A stretch of DNA of 34,604 nucleotides, taken from a virus. Below are positions 6,791 to 17,258 of the stretch, in pieces. The stretch covers positions 1 to 34,604 of the IMG/VR virus record IMGVR_UViG_3300001681_000003; one strand, written 5' to 3'. Position 1 is the first letter of the stretch, and each line of letters begins with the position of its first letter. The notes under the pieces are model-generated. The model searched no databases and had not been told where the DNA came from. It worked only from the letters and a program-made list of their open reading frames with translations. Made by a program: the position numbers and the translations under genes.

Positions 6791-8725
6791 ATGGCAAAAA
6801 TAGAATTAGAGGGGTTCCCAGCGGACTTCAAACAACTAGTAGATACCTCAGACTATCGCAAAACAACCGAAAGAAAGATTTGGGATTTAGCTTTACTGTT
6901 TCTTGAGGGTCGTCAGTGGGTCCAATATGATAACTTAGCTAAAACTAATATTGCCTCTCAGGGATCTCAGGGTCCGGCATGGAAGATTACAGTTAATCTT
7001 CTTATTAATATTTACAGAAACCTCCTTTCAAAACTATCAACAGAGTATCCATCAGTAGCAGTTACCCCTGCAACAGCAATGACAGATGATATTCTTAAAG
7101 CTCAGGCTACAGAGTTAGCTCTTAAGTATTATTGGAACCAACAGGATCTTAAAGGTAAGTTAACTAAGGCTTTCTCCTGGCTCCTTACAGCAGGTACAAC
7201 TGCACTACACTCTTATTATGATCCAGATCTAGATACTGTGACCACAGAGGTCGTCAGTCCCTATGATTTAATCTTTGAACCTTATGTTGACTCTCCAGAA
7301 GAATCAGACTGGATTGCCATACGAAGACATGTAAAACGATGGGAACTAATTAAACAGTTTCCAAAATCTAAGAAACTAATCGAGGAATCTTCAGATAGCC
7401 TCAACCCCACATCTAGACCAGGACAAGCCAGTTTAGAACAAGTCCCTGCTAATAGACTAGAAATTTACGAAGTCTATTGGAGAGATGGTAAACATGCCTT
7501 TGTCCTAGGCAGCGAGTACCTCTATAAGGGTACAAATCCATTAGTTGATATTCCTATCAGGATCATCAGATATACTGAAGTACCAGGAAAACTTTGGGGA
7601 GTTGGTCTACTAGCTCCTCTCATTGATATGCAGTGGCTTTACAATAAGTCTAGAAGCCAGGTTATTCAGAACATTGAACTAATGTCCAATCCAAAGTGGT
7701 TGATTCCTAAAACGTCAGGGATTAATCCAAATGCAATCACAAACAGAGCAGGTGAAAAGGTATTTTATAATGCTGCTGGTGGTACTCCCACACAGATAGC
7801 TGCTGCACCTCTTCCCTCCCACGTCTTTGATAATATCACTCGTCTCCAATCTGAGATGATGGACGTATCAGGAATCCACTCTACAAGCCTCGGCAAGAGA
7901 GCCGTAGGTATTACCTCGGGTAAAGCTATGCAAACCCTTGCAGAGCAGGATATGAGCCAACTGCAGGTAACCCAGCTAAGGATCGAGGAGACTATGCGAG
8001 GGGTGGCTAGAGATGTTATCAGATTGATGAAGAATTATTATAAAGAAGATAAGATGGTCCGAATGATGGATGGTCTAGGGAAGCTCATCTTTAAGCAAGT
8101 TACAAATGCAGATTATGTAGATGACCCTGAAGTCTTTATTGAAACAGGATCCTTATTCAGGTCTGAAGCTCAAGACAGGGATGCTAAGATCCTTCAGCTT
8201 TATGAACTTAAACTATTACCACCTGAAGAGGCTCTCAAGGAACTCTCGTACAAGACAGGTAACAGATTCGTTATTGAACGTATGGAAGATATGGCTCATG
8301 CTCAAGAACTTCTTGAAGCAGCAACTAGAGGTTATGAGATCGAGGTCTTTAGAACAGATAACTTAGAAGTATTCAAAGAGGTCTTTGGTGGTTATATGAA
8401 ACAACCAGAGTACTACTCTCTAGATGAAGAGACACAGAACTACCTCAGAGATATTTTTGTTGCTCTAGAGTCTGGTGGACAGCCAGTAGAACCTGAGAAC
8501 GCTCCTTCACAAGATCGAGTCTTCCCTAGAGATGTAAGTCCAAAGATTGAAGAAGCTGATGCAATCGGTGAGGTCTTTGGTCAGTCTTCTCTTAGAGGAC
8601 AACTACAAACAACAGACGCAATTGCCGGTGCTAAGGGAGCCTCGGCTGATTTTGCTAGAGCAGAACAACAGATGGCTCAGAGAAGCGAAGCATTAATATC
8701 TAAGAAGCCAGGAGGGTTTGGTTAA
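6791..8725 (+). CDS. Portal protein (P22-like)
   Basis: A 644-residue portal, the ring at the capsid vertex through which DNA enters and leaves. It opens with the family pattern of a helix followed by WDLALLFLEGRQWVQYD. Then come a NLLINIYRNLLSKLSTEYPSV segment (residues about 66-90) and a VSPYDLIFEP segment near 155. The DVSGIHSTSLG and SGKAMQTLAEQ region around 356-390 is also typical of P22-like portals. The C-terminal 60 residues are Gln/Ala-rich, like a barrel extension. It begins 2 bases after the previous stop and overlaps the adaptor gene by one base. It lies downstream of the capsid gene, the reverse of the P22 order. Confidence 0.92.
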   Translation: MAKIELEGFPADFKQLVDTSDYRKTTERKIWDLALLFLEGRQWVQYDNLAKTNIASQGSQGPAWKITVNLLINIYRNLLSKLSTEYPSVAVTPATAMTDDILKAQATELALKYYWNQQDLKGKLTKAFSWLLTAGTTALHSYYDPDLDTVTTEVVSPYDLIFEPYVDSPEESDWIAIRRHVKRWELIKQFPKSKKLIEESSDSLNPTSRPGQASLEQVPANRLEIYEVYWRDGKHAFVLGSEYLYKGTNPLVDIPIRIIRYTEVPGKLWGVGLLAPLIDMQWLYNKSRSQVIQNIELMSNPKWLIPKTSGINPNAITNRAGEKVFYNAAGGTPTQIAAAPLPSHVFDNITRLQSEMMDVSGIHSTSLGKRAVGITSGKAMQTLAEQDMSQLQVTQLRIEETMRGVARDVIRLMKNYYKEDKMVRMMDGLGKLIFKQVTNADYVDDPEVFIETGSLFRSEAQDRDAKILQLYELKLLPPEEALKELSYKTGNRFVIERMEDMAHAQELLEAATRGYEIEVFRTDNLEVFKEVFGGYMKQPEYYSLDEETQNYLRDIFVALESGGQPVEPENAPSQDRVFPRDVSPKIEEADAIGEVFGQSSLRGQLQTTDAIAGAKGASADFARAEQQMAQRSEALISKKPGGFG

Positions 8726-9519
8726 TGAACACACAAAATGTAGCAACCTTATTCAGAACGTATTGTGATGAACCAGATGAGAGTTTCTTATCAACAGCGG
8801 ATGTGGCTCTTTACTGTAAGATTGGTTATGATCAGTTCTTAGCTTTCATCGATGAAGTTAATCCATATGTCAGACTCCGTGGTACCCCTGTTATTTTAGC
8901 CAATGCTAGAACATATGATCTAGGTCAGGGAGAATCAGTTGCCACCGCTGCAGGTACCCCTTCGATATTAGGTCCAAACCCTAATGTACAGAACAATGCT
9001 GGTAACTTTGATGAATTACCACGAATGACAAGACTGATAGAGATCTATTCAATGGTTGGTCCTGCTAATCCAACGCCGGTTACAACTTATAATGTTGTTA
9101 ATAACCTAAATGCTGTACACCCTAACGGAAAACAGAACGTCGTTCAGTGGAGTGGTAACCAATTAACGTTTGCAACTAATCAAAACCTTACACTAATGGT
9201 TCTTTATAACTATGAGCAGGACATTGGTCTAACACTCAACAACCCTATAGGTGTACCAGTGGGACAACCAGGACAGTCTTGGTTAACTCTTGCTGGAGGA
9301 ATCATTAACTCAGTCATCGACGATAATATGCAACAGTGGCATGACATGATTCCTTTATTCGCATATGCCCAATATGCCATAGCCGATGCTGCCACTAGTG
9401 CTCAGATAGTATCTAGATTAAACGAAAGAAAAGTAGAACTAAGAGATTATCTTATGCAGAGATCTTTTGGTGCAGTTCATCATGTGCATTTCAATTATGA
9501 CCCCTCGGAGGTCTTTTAA
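8725..9519 (+). CDS. Head-tail adaptor (connector) protein
   Basis: A 264-residue protein starting one base before the end of the portal gene. The first 45 residues are helical (FRTYCDEPDESFLSTADVAL, then YCKIGYDQFLAFIDEV), followed by a beta-rich middle (RTYDLGQG, then RLIEIYSMVG). A C-terminal helical part (AYAQYAIADAATSAQIVSRL) completes it. This helix/beta/helix plan, immediately after the portal, fits the adaptor ring that docks under the portal in podoviruses, as T7 gp11 and P22 gp4 do. Confidence comes from position and fold pattern rather than a diagnostic motif. Confidence 0.75.
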   Translation: MNTQNVATLFRTYCDEPDESFLSTADVALYCKIGYDQFLAFIDEVNPYVRLRGTPVILANARTYDLGQGESVATAAGTPSILGPNPNVQNNAGNFDELPRMTRLIEIYSMVGPANPTPVTTYNVVNNLNAVHPNGKQNVVQWSGNQLTFATNQNLTLMVLYNYEQDIGLTLNNPIGVPVGQPGQSWLTLAGGIINSVIDDNMQQWHDMIPLFAYAQYAIADAATSAQIVSRLNERKVELRDYLMQRSFGAVHHVHFNYDPSEVF

Positions 9520-12482
9520 TGGCACAACCCTCCCCAGAAGTAGAAGTTATTGGAAGAGGTATTGTTACCTCAGACTCCAATTCAGATTCATTCTGTCAGA
9601 ATATGTTTTGGCATGATGGAACATGGAGAGTACGGAAAGGGTTTGGAGTGTTGGGAGAGTTTGATTCTACTCTAACTAAGTATACCTTTTCTCCTAGGAT
9701 CACAACAACAGTAGAGGGTCTAACTAAACATTTAGGTTCTCATTATATTAGTACTAGATTTGGTCATGAACAGATCATATCTGTTTTTGAAATATTGGGA
9801 TGGACTAACTTAGCCAATGATAAAAACTCAGAAAGGGTATTTACATACTCAGTTCAGATATACGACATTACTACAAATGATCATTGGGAAGAGTTACTAA
9901 TTCACAGTACAGAAATTAATAGTAAAAAACTACCAATCCTCCATGGACATTACGAGGCTGCCAGTGCATATGCAAGACCAGTAGTCAGGTTAGGTCAACA
10001 GAGTACAGGGCTGAACTTCGTAGAATTTAATGATACAGTGTTCTTTGCCTCTGAGGACATTGGAGTTTTCTACTACAGACCTGCAATGTTCAGGGGAAAC
10101 AGATGTAAAGCACTTTCTTCTGTAAATGCACCCCATGTATACTCTGATAATACCCTAGTTAAAAACTTAGTTCTTAGCGAAAACCCTTCTCATTCAGGAT
10201 CATATCAGTATTACACTGATTTCCCAGAACCTATCAAGACAGTGGGCTTGGTCCTAGGAAGATTAGCTTTCATATCTGATAAGTCTATCTTCTTTTCTGA
10301 TCCCTTTAATAAACCAGGATGTATAGTTGTTGGCAACGCTACCAACATCAACAGTGAATATGACATTACTGCCATTATGGAAGTAAATAATACTCTCATG
10401 ATCTTTACAGAATTAGAAACTTACTTGTTCTCATTTTCTGATAAGCACATAATCTCTGGTCGATTACTAAAAATATCAGAAACCATTGGTTGTTCTGGTG
10501 TAAAAACAATCACAAAGTTTGAAAATACAGTTATGTGGTCTGATAATAATGGTGTTTACCAGTATTCAGGGAATATGGAGATTAAGAAAGTCTCAGGTAC
10601 GATCGATCCATTCTTTGATAGTTATCTAACCAACCCATTGGCTTATTTCCATGTAGGTAACCACAATGGTACCAGTTCTGCACTTGCTAATCAGCCAAAG
10701 ATCCAAGTAAGTTATAGACCCGAGAACTCCTCAATGACTTATTTCCCCAGACTTAAGTTAGTTTTATTAACTGTACCAGAAGAAAGAATAACACTGTGCC
10801 TCTCTACTAACGGAGAATGGTCACTATGGTCGTATGATTCTGCAGCTTATTTTGAGGATGACGGAGGTACCCAAAGACCTTCAGTCGGTATTAGAGAGAA
10901 CATGACATGTGATCAAATCGTTTGTAGTGATTCTGAGATGTACGCTATAGGTTCTGAACATACACTAAAAATAACTAATGACAAAGCCTCCACATGGATC
11001 CCTCCTGTCTTAGCTCCTCCAGGGCACTATGAACAAGATATTAATAGAACCCAATCCTTTAGAAGTTATTACATCACACAGTACGGCAGAGGTGGAGGGA
11101 TTGATCGTTCAGAAGAGGAAGAAGACTATCGATATGGAATTGGCGAATGGGATTCTCAAGGGCTCACTGTTAACAATGCAACAGTTGGTACTCTAAATGC
11201 TAACGCTGAGTGGGATCTCTATATAGGAGAACCTGTATACTTACCTAAAGCCAATACTAGTGGGTTTGAATCTGATTCTGCAGATGTTTTGATTCCTATA
11301 TATGCAAAGACAACAACCGGTGTACTAGGGTTGAGCGTCACCGATCCATGGCAGTACACACCAACAGCTATTAATATTAACTTTCAGTTTGATAGTCTAA
11401 ATTGGGGACCAGTATCAGCACTTAATGCAGGTGGAGACACAGTTGTTTCCCTCCTTACCCCCACTCCAATGGAACGACTTGGAAGTGGTGTAGGTTATGC
11501 AACACCTAATTTCCCTGCAGTAGCAGGTGCACGGGCAGTATACACTGCTACTATTAGTGAAATATCTATTGATTGGTCTGCATCTACAGCTAACTTAGCA
11601 GCACCATATGGGATGCAGCACTTCTTTAATCAATGGAGTCATGCTGAATCAATACTAGGTAATCCAGGGGTACCCCTCTTTCAGAGTTGTCTACCACTGA
11701 ATACGCATCGTCGTGAATTGTTATTCTATATTCCATTTAAGAAGTTAGATGCAGGTGCTTCTGTCAGTAGTATGAATGTACATGCTGTCGAAGGGTATAT
11801 GTATTTTGACTCTTTTGGTGCAGTACCAGTCGCTGGTGATCACTACTTCAAATCAAACAACTGGGTATTTAACTTCAGTTCCCTAGCTCAAATTGATCGT
11901 CCTACCCTAGATAAGAAAGCCCAAGCAGTTGACTGGTGCTATGTATCATCTCCTGTTGCTCTAGATAAGCCTGGTCAATTGAAAGCTAGAGGTGTATTTA
12001 CTCAACTTAAATCAAAGGGCACTGCAACAAACGAGATCGTCAATGGTTGGGGTACAGGTGGTGCAACATACAGTAGACCTAGACTATTTAATAGTGTGAT
12101 CTCCTCAGACAATAGACGATGGAATGGTCAGACAATAGATTTCAGTGGTGCACCTCCAGGGATAACAGAGTCTCAGGCTTTAGATACTATCACCACACAG
12201 AATTCCATTAGGACAAAGGTCCGAGATACAAACCAACAAATGAGTTATCAAGTATATGATGACCCTGATCTTTTATGGGGCGATGTAGGTCTAGCAACTG
12301 GAAATGTCTTAGTAGATGATAAACAGTTTGGTACCTTGGCTGATTCAAACTCTACCAAAGGATCTTGGTTTACTTGGATGTTCTTTGGATATGTACTTGA
12401 TAAGGCTGAGGAGTTAGTCATACGTTCAGCAAAAGCAGCAGTACGAAAGATCTCTGGTGGACGCAGAAGGAAGGGACACTGA
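9519..12482 (+). CDS. Tail nozzle / tail tube stabilisation protein
   Basis: A 987-residue beta-rich protein following the adaptor by a one-base overlap. The N terminus (GIVTSDSNSDSFCQNMFWHDG, then WRVRKGFGVLGEF) and repeated strands match the propeller-like nozzle or stabilisation proteins of podoviruses (T7 gp12 and P22 gp10 class). Examples are VGLVLGRLAFISDKSIFFSD and ITAIMEVNNTLMIFTELETY. Residues 1-480 make the propeller. The C-terminal half has further beta domains, perhaps for receptor or fibre attachment, and ends in a basic tail (SGGRRRKGH). It would form the distal end of the short tail through which DNA leaves. Confidence 0.75.
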   Translation: MAQPSPEVEVIGRGIVTSDSNSDSFCQNMFWHDGTWRVRKGFGVLGEFDSTLTKYTFSPRITTTVEGLTKHLGSHYISTRFGHEQIISVFEILGWTNLANDKNSERVFTYSVQIYDITTNDHWEELLIHSTEINSKKLPILHGHYEAASAYARPVVRLGQQSTGLNFVEFNDTVFFASEDIGVFYYRPAMFRGNRCKALSSVNAPHVYSDNTLVKNLVLSENPSHSGSYQYYTDFPEPIKTVGLVLGRLAFISDKSIFFSDPFNKPGCIVVGNATNINSEYDITAIMEVNNTLMIFTELETYLFSFSDKHIISGRLLKISETIGCSGVKTITKFENTVMWSDNNGVYQYSGNMEIKKVSGTIDPFFDSYLTNPLAYFHVGNHNGTSSALANQPKIQVSYRPENSSMTYFPRLKLVLLTVPEERITLCLSTNGEWSLWSYDSAAYFEDDGGTQRPSVGIRENMTCDQIVCSDSEMYAIGSEHTLKITNDKASTWIPPVLAPPGHYEQDINRTQSFRSYYITQYGRGGGIDRSEEEEDYRYGIGEWDSQGLTVNNATVGTLNANAEWDLYIGEPVYLPKANTSGFESDSADVLIPIYAKTTTGVLGLSVTDPWQYTPTAININFQFDSLNWGPVSALNAGGDTVVSLLTPTPMERLGSGVGYATPNFPAVAGARAVYTATISEISIDWSASTANLAAPYGMQHFFNQWSHAESILGNPGVPLFQSCLPLNTHRRELLFYIPFKKLDAGASVSSMNVHAVEGYMYFDSFGAVPVAGDHYFKSNNWVFNFSSLAQIDRPTLDKKAQAVDWCYVSSPVALDKPGQLKARGVFTQLKSKGTATNEIVNGWGTGGATYSRPRLFNSVISSDNRRWNGQTIDFSGAPPGITESQALDTITTQNSIRTKVRDTNQQMSYQVYDDPDLLWGDVGLATGNVLVDDKQFGTLADSNSTKGSWFTWMFFGYVLDKAEELVIRSAKAAVRKISGGRRRKGH

Positions 12483-13012
12483 TGGACATTATTAATAAAG
12501 CAGATAATGTAATCGGGTTCTTTAATAAATTATATTATTCAAATGAAGAAGAGATTGCAGCAAAAAGTAAACAACTTAATCCAGGGGATTCAATCTCTAG
12601 TGCTGAGATAAAGATCTCTAATAATACTGTCATATTAACCGAAGGGGATTACTCAGCCCTAATTACAACAAAACCAAATACTAATATCACTGGACTCGGA
12701 GAGGTAACCTTTAAGTCTACAAGAGGGGAACCTCAGAGCACATCAGGGGAGCTTACACTAGACTCTAGAATTGAGGGTGCTAGGTTTGAGGGGACTATTA
12801 ACATACTTAATAATGCAACAACCATATTTCAGAACTGTGTGTTCACCTTTACTGTAAACGTACAACCCGGGTCTAACGCACACTTCATCGGATGCTTATT
12901 CCAGGATAATGGATTTGTTCTTAATGCAGGTACAGCTTATATCATCGGCTGCTCTAGAAAATCCCCGATAGCCCATGTAGGGATTACCGCAACATATGGA
13001 GAAACAACTTAA
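12482..13012 (+). CDS. Small beta-solenoid virion protein
   Basis: A 176-residue protein, overlapping both neighbours by one base. After a short helical N terminus, the sequence is repetitive and beta-rich. Turns such as ARFEGTINILNNATTIFQNC and SNAHFIGCLFQDNGFVLNAG have the stepped N/C-x-(I/V/F) pattern of a right-handed beta-helix. It is too short for a whole tailspike and may be a fibre tip, an adaptor for a fibre or a capsid-surface protein. It lies in the tail module between the nozzle and two large unknown virion genes. Confidence 0.6.
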   Translation: MDIINKADNVIGFFNKLYYSNEEEIAAKSKQLNPGDSISSAEIKISNNTVILTEGDYSALITTKPNTNITGLGEVTFKSTRGEPQSTSGELTLDSRIEGARFEGTINILNNATTIFQNCVFTFTVNVQPGSNAHFIGCLFQDNGFVLNAGTAYIIGCSRKSPIAHVGITATYGETT

Positions 13013-14313
13013 TGGCTTCTAATAGAAAAGTAACTAAATCTCAGTTTAGTGCAGGTACAACTATTGATGGTGCAGATATTGATGCAACTATTGATGAGTT
13101 TGTAGATTATCATAATGAGGTTCCAGGTGGGTTTACAGATGGTCGTCTCACTGCAGTCAACTATGTATCACATTGGAGTCCTGCTAAAGCTCACTATAGT
13201 AACAGTGAAGAACCACCGGCTACCTCAGGAGGGCTGACACAATTAGGACGACATATCCCATCAAATATGACAGCGTGGACAGAACATAACTTTCCTTTCA
13301 TGGTCTGCAGAAATTGGCTAGATGAAACATATCCTTTGGCTTTGACAACTGCAAACCCTCCCACACTCTTTAATGAATACAGACATAAGGGGTTTGCAAC
13401 ACAGATAGATCTAGATCGTCATGAGATCTGGGTTAGAGGTACCCCTTCTGCTACTGGTCTTGCAACATATACTAGTAATGATCCTGCTATTCCTGATAGT
13501 ATGGATATTGTACCTTACAATAACGGATTTTCTAGTGTTGCCAAACATATTAATGTTGCAGCAATGCCTGTGCCTATTGCTCATCCAATGAATCAAAAAT
13601 ACTTAGCAGCAACATTCAGTTACTATTTCGAGAAGCCGGTTGTTTTGAGTTCTCTTAATATTGTTGCAGCATCAGAACACCCCATTTCTTATTTTGGTGG
13701 AGGAAGAGATCTTGTTGATCCTCTTAAAACTTATTTTACAATGGATACATTAAATGACAGAGACTACAAGGCAGCCGATGCTGTCGTAGCCAGAACTGCC
13801 ACACAATGGGATGACCCAACTATCCCTACAACCATAGCCACTAAGTGGATTGAAGATCAAACAAACTCAACAAACAATAATATTGGAGAGACAGGTAATG
13901 TCTTCCCAGGACCGGACTCAATGGGTTTGGGAGGTTCTGTAGCAGGTAACTTTTATCCTACAGTACAACTAAGTATTGATAATGAATTTAATACTGAGAA
14001 AAGAGAACTAAATAATATAGCAATTCAGGTTAGAGAGATGGGTCATAATGGTTCAGCTTATAAGTTTAATCGTTTACATCCTACATCCAGACGAAGAGTC
14101 TCCCAGCCAGAGGTTGGAGTGACCTTCACAGACATGCAACCAGAATATCCAGGAGGTGCTACATGGGGAATATTTATTACAGAACAAGATCTAAATACAC
14201 CAATTCCTGCAAAGAGTAGAGTTAGATTCTCAATTATAATCAAGGGTTGGATGGCTGCCCATGCATTTGAATGGAACTCCAATCTTACTGTTCTGGAGGA
14301 GGTTGAAGAATAA
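13012..14313 (+). CDS. Virion protein, unknown
   Basis: A 433-residue protein that I cannot assign. The N terminus has KSQFSAGTTIDGADIDATID followed by EFVDYHNEVPGG, a pattern seen at the start of tail-fibre-associated proteins. The rest is beta-rich with many Asn, Thr and Pro residues and few charged helices, typical of secreted or virion surface proteins. It overlaps the previous and next genes by one base, so it is made together with them. The following 722-residue gene has the same general composition, and the two may form one structure, such as a tail appendage. Confidence 0.65.
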   Translation: MASNRKVTKSQFSAGTTIDGADIDATIDEFVDYHNEVPGGFTDGRLTAVNYVSHWSPAKAHYSNSEEPPATSGGLTQLGRHIPSNMTAWTEHNFPFMVCRNWLDETYPLALTTANPPTLFNEYRHKGFATQIDLDRHEIWVRGTPSATGLATYTSNDPAIPDSMDIVPYNNGFSSVAKHINVAAMPVPIAHPMNQKYLAATFSYYFEKPVVLSSLNIVAASEHPISYFGGGRDLVDPLKTYFTMDTLNDRDYKAADAVVARTATQWDDPTIPTTIATKWIEDQTNSTNNNIGETGNVFPGPDSMGLGGSVAGNFYPTVQLSIDNEFNTEKRELNNIAIQVREMGHNGSAYKFNRLHPTSRRRVSQPEVGVTFTDMQPEYPGGATWGIFITEQDLNTPIPAKSRVRFSIIIKGWMAAHAFEWNSNLTVLEEVEE

Positions 14314-16481
14314 TGTCTAAGATTAAAAGAAAGAAATCTGCTAGAGGCACTAAGTTAGCTCCTCAACAAGTATGGACTGATGGTCTAGGTACTATCTCTA
14401 CCAACTTAGGATCAGCTAACGTTGGAGGTACCGAGGGGATGATTGTTCCTCAGTATCAAAAACAGAGTGGTACCTTCAGGCTTAACTTCAGCATACCCTA
14501 TATTGGCTCTGAATGGACTCGGAACAACGGGGTTGATAAACCATACGTTATTCCCTTCATGTTGCCTCCTCTGCAGGAATTCTGGGATGTAGAGGGCAAG
14601 TCTAATGATGCTACCCCTAGTGTTGTATTGACAGAACTCTCTTTTGGATTTGATCAAAGAGATGAAGGTGGACTAGTCACTGATCAGTTCGCAGCCGACT
14701 GGGATGATTTAGTTCAAGCCAACATTACTGCTGGAGGTGGTAACCCTGTATTAGCAGGAGATGCATGGTTAGGGTGGGCACAAAACCTCAATCATGGTAA
14801 GATCTACAATCAGCTTGAACTACTTATTAGAGGTGTAGACAATGTTAGTGTCTTTGATCACCAAATGGCTTTTCATATTATTCAGAAGGAAGCAAACTAT
14901 TATGGGGGAAGTCTAAATAGTAATAAAGAAACAATGCAAGAGATATATAAGCTTCCAATTAGTATTGCTTCTTTTATTAACGAGGGTTATAAAACTAATC
15001 CTTATGCAGAAACTAACCTATCAATCAACATTGATCCCTATAAAACATATATGTTAGGTATCACTCCCTTTATATTACATTCAGATGCAGCTACATTATT
15101 TGCAAATTTGGCGATGGTCAATATTAATGTAAGTCTGAAGTTCAAACATGTCTTAGTTACTAGAGACTCAAATCGTGTAGCAGGAGAACATCCCTGTAAT
15201 ATGCCAGGTCAGGGTAACTTTAAGAACCAAGATCCAACTACTCTACAAGTACCATTACCAGGTACCCCCATTGAAGCAGAGTCTGCTGATGGACTACAGA
15301 CTAGTACAACTATATTAGATAAAACCTTTAGAGACAAATTACAGGGTGGTCTAAATGCACTCAGCGACAGAGGAACTGTAGAACATCTTTGTCAAGATGC
15401 TGGGTATGAGGTAATTGCAATCCCTATGTGGAATAACCAGTGGGGTAATGAATTAACAATTAAAGATATTGTTTCTGATGTTACTGCCCCATATGCTGTT
15501 GGACAGGACTCTGCTTCTAATAATCTGCCCAGCCCCCTAGGGGGTCCTTCATTACATATTGATAATAACTTAGATGTATCATCAAATGTATCAGATAGAG
15601 CAATTATTCCCCTTAGCTTTCCGATGACAGTTCATCATGTAATCGTTGCTCATAATAACTTTGCCACAGCGATTAATAATGTTTCCCATGTGTTAGAACA
15701 ATATCGTTATTATAGAAGTCCAATCCCTGCAAACGAAACAATAGCACTTACTACCAATACTACTGCCACACTTGTTAACCATAAGATTGGTGTTGCAGTA
15801 GGTACAGGCTGCAGAGGTACCTTCTATGGATATAGACAAATTGCCAACTATGAGGGTACCCTGACAGATGGTGTGGTTGATGAGATAAGAATGGATTATA
15901 ACTGCAGTTCTTCACCCACTGATGCAGCAGGTAATCTGATTAGACCCGATGGTCTTAATGGTTATCCTAGTGTTGATCAAGTACCAGAGTGGAGACTTAA
16001 TTATTTACCATTGGTTAACCAAGGTAATCAAGTGGCACCAGGATTATTTGATAATGCAACACCACCAGTCAAGGCTACTGTAGCCACTTCACAAAATATG
16101 CAGGACACACCTATGTTTATAGGTAACTCCTTTCAGACTCCAGATCATGCTGGTGCTGCTACTGCCCCAAATCTAACAGCCTATAAAGGCAGTTCAATCC
16201 GAACAGACGATGAGTCAAGTACTACTGAACAAATTAGTGCTGATCAATGGATTGAGATAAGATGGAATGTCGGACCTAATGGGTTCGCCCCGGCAGATAC
16301 CTGGCAATCATTTAATACAACTGGGGAATCAGCACCTGTGGCTAATACTGGTGGAGATCAAAGCAAAGTTATCAATGGTTATGGTGGGTCTTGGATCTAC
16401 ATCATTGGTAAAAAACATACAGTCTCAGATCAAAATCTGAAGGCACCATACCTACAACAAGGAGCAAACATTGTTACATAA
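14313..16481 (+). CDS. Large virion protein, unknown (tail appendage candidate)
   Basis: A 722-residue beta-rich protein coupled by one base to the preceding gene. It has a basic start (MSKIKRKKSARGTKLAPQQV), then long beta domains with little helix. Many Asn/Thr/Gly loops are seen, as in GTISTNLGSANVGGTEG. No catalytic or known fibre motif is visible. The size and position after the nozzle and the solenoid protein suggest a tail appendage or receptor-binding structure, together with the 433-residue gene. The basic N terminus could attach to the virion. Confidence 0.65.
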   Translation: MSKIKRKKSARGTKLAPQQVWTDGLGTISTNLGSANVGGTEGMIVPQYQKQSGTFRLNFSIPYIGSEWTRNNGVDKPYVIPFMLPPLQEFWDVEGKSNDATPSVVLTELSFGFDQRDEGGLVTDQFAADWDDLVQANITAGGGNPVLAGDAWLGWAQNLNHGKIYNQLELLIRGVDNVSVFDHQMAFHIIQKEANYYGGSLNSNKETMQEIYKLPISIASFINEGYKTNPYAETNLSINIDPYKTYMLGITPFILHSDAATLFANLAMVNINVSLKFKHVLVTRDSNRVAGEHPCNMPGQGNFKNQDPTTLQVPLPGTPIEAESADGLQTSTTILDKTFRDKLQGGLNALSDRGTVEHLCQDAGYEVIAIPMWNNQWGNELTIKDIVSDVTAPYAVGQDSASNNLPSPLGGPSLHIDNNLDVSSNVSDRAIIPLSFPMTVHHVIVAHNNFATAINNVSHVLEQYRYYRSPIPANETIALTTNTTATLVNHKIGVAVGTGCRGTFYGYRQIANYEGTLTDGVVDEIRMDYNCSSSPTDAAGNLIRPDGLNGYPSVDQVPEWRLNYLPLVNQGNQVAPGLFDNATPPVKATVATSQNMQDTPMFIGNSFQTPDHAGAATAPNLTAYKGSSIRTDDESSTTEQISADQWIEIRWNVGPNGFAPADTWQSFNTTGESAPVANTGGDQSKVINGYGGSWIYIIGKKHTVSDQNLKAPYLQQGANIVT

Positions 16482-17235
16482 TAAATTCTTAAAAGATGAC
16501 GAGGATAAAGCCCTCGGTAAAGCTGGTAAAGAGAAGTCAAGAACCCCTAGGGCTCAGGCAGCCAAGAACCTAGAAGATCCTGCAGCACCAGCATCAGCAG
16601 GTGAGGCACAGAAGAGTCCGGCAGATCTTCAAGCAGAACGTGAGAAGACCTCTGATCTGTTTATAGGTGGTCTGGAACAAGAAGTAAGTGCAGCAGAGAC
16701 TGGAGTTGAGGCAGCTAAGACTGCTTCTGCAATAGGAATGTCTGAGGCAATCGGAGCCATGGGTGGAGATCCTACCCAAAGAATGGGAGCTAGAGAAAGT
16801 GCTGCCATGACTATAGAAGCACAGCAGAGAGCAGGTGAAGACATTGCTGAAGCAGAGATGACACTTGGAGAAACTGAGGTACAGGCTGCTGAGGATAGAT
16901 TAGAGGCAGGTCATGATCCTCTTACCACAGAGGCTAAGGCTGAAGCAATGGATATGACTTCCACCTGGAACAAACAGTGGGATGCTATTAAGGATGCTAA
17001 TACTCATTTTTATGGTAATAGTGAAGGTAAGGCATACAACGAAATGATGGAGGTGCTTGATAAGACTGCACAAGATGTATTCGGTGGTTCCATACGTGGT
17101 GACGACCCGGGTAACCGAGCTAGATGGCTTAGAATCAAGGACCTAGCTAAGGGAATTGGCGAAGGTACTGCCCGAGAGAAAGAAATGGCTAAGGCTATTG
17201 TGGCACAATACAATACTGCACAGAAGAATTTCTAG
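16471..17235 (+). CDS. Ala/Glu-rich coiled-coil protein, ejection candidate
   Basis: A 254-residue protein read from TTG 16471, supported by AAGGAG seven bases upstream and an 11-base overlap with the previous gene. It is almost entirely helical and very rich in Ala, Glu and Lys (VEAAKTASAIGMSEAIG, AQQRAGEDIAEAEMTLGET). The C-terminal 90 residues are more globular (WNKQWDAIKDANTHFYG). It opens a block of three increasingly large helical proteins (254, 812 and 1348 residues). This recalls the three ejected internal proteins of T7 (gp14-16) and P22 (gp7, gp20, gp16). That role is inferred from size, order and composition. Confidence 0.6.
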   Translation: MLHNKFLKDDEDKALGKAGKEKSRTPRAQAAKNLEDPAAPASAGEAQKSPADLQAEREKTSDLFIGGLEQEVSAAETGVEAAKTASAIGMSEAIGAMGGDPTQRMGARESAAMTIEAQQRAGEDIAEAEMTLGETEVQAAEDRLEAGHDPLTTEAKAEAMDMTSTWNKQWDAIKDANTHFYGNSEGKAYNEMMEVLDKTAQDVFGGSIRGDDPGNRARWLRIKDLAKGIGEGTAREKEMAKAIVAQYNTAQKNF

Positions 17236-17258
17236 CATGTACACAAGGAGTAATTATA

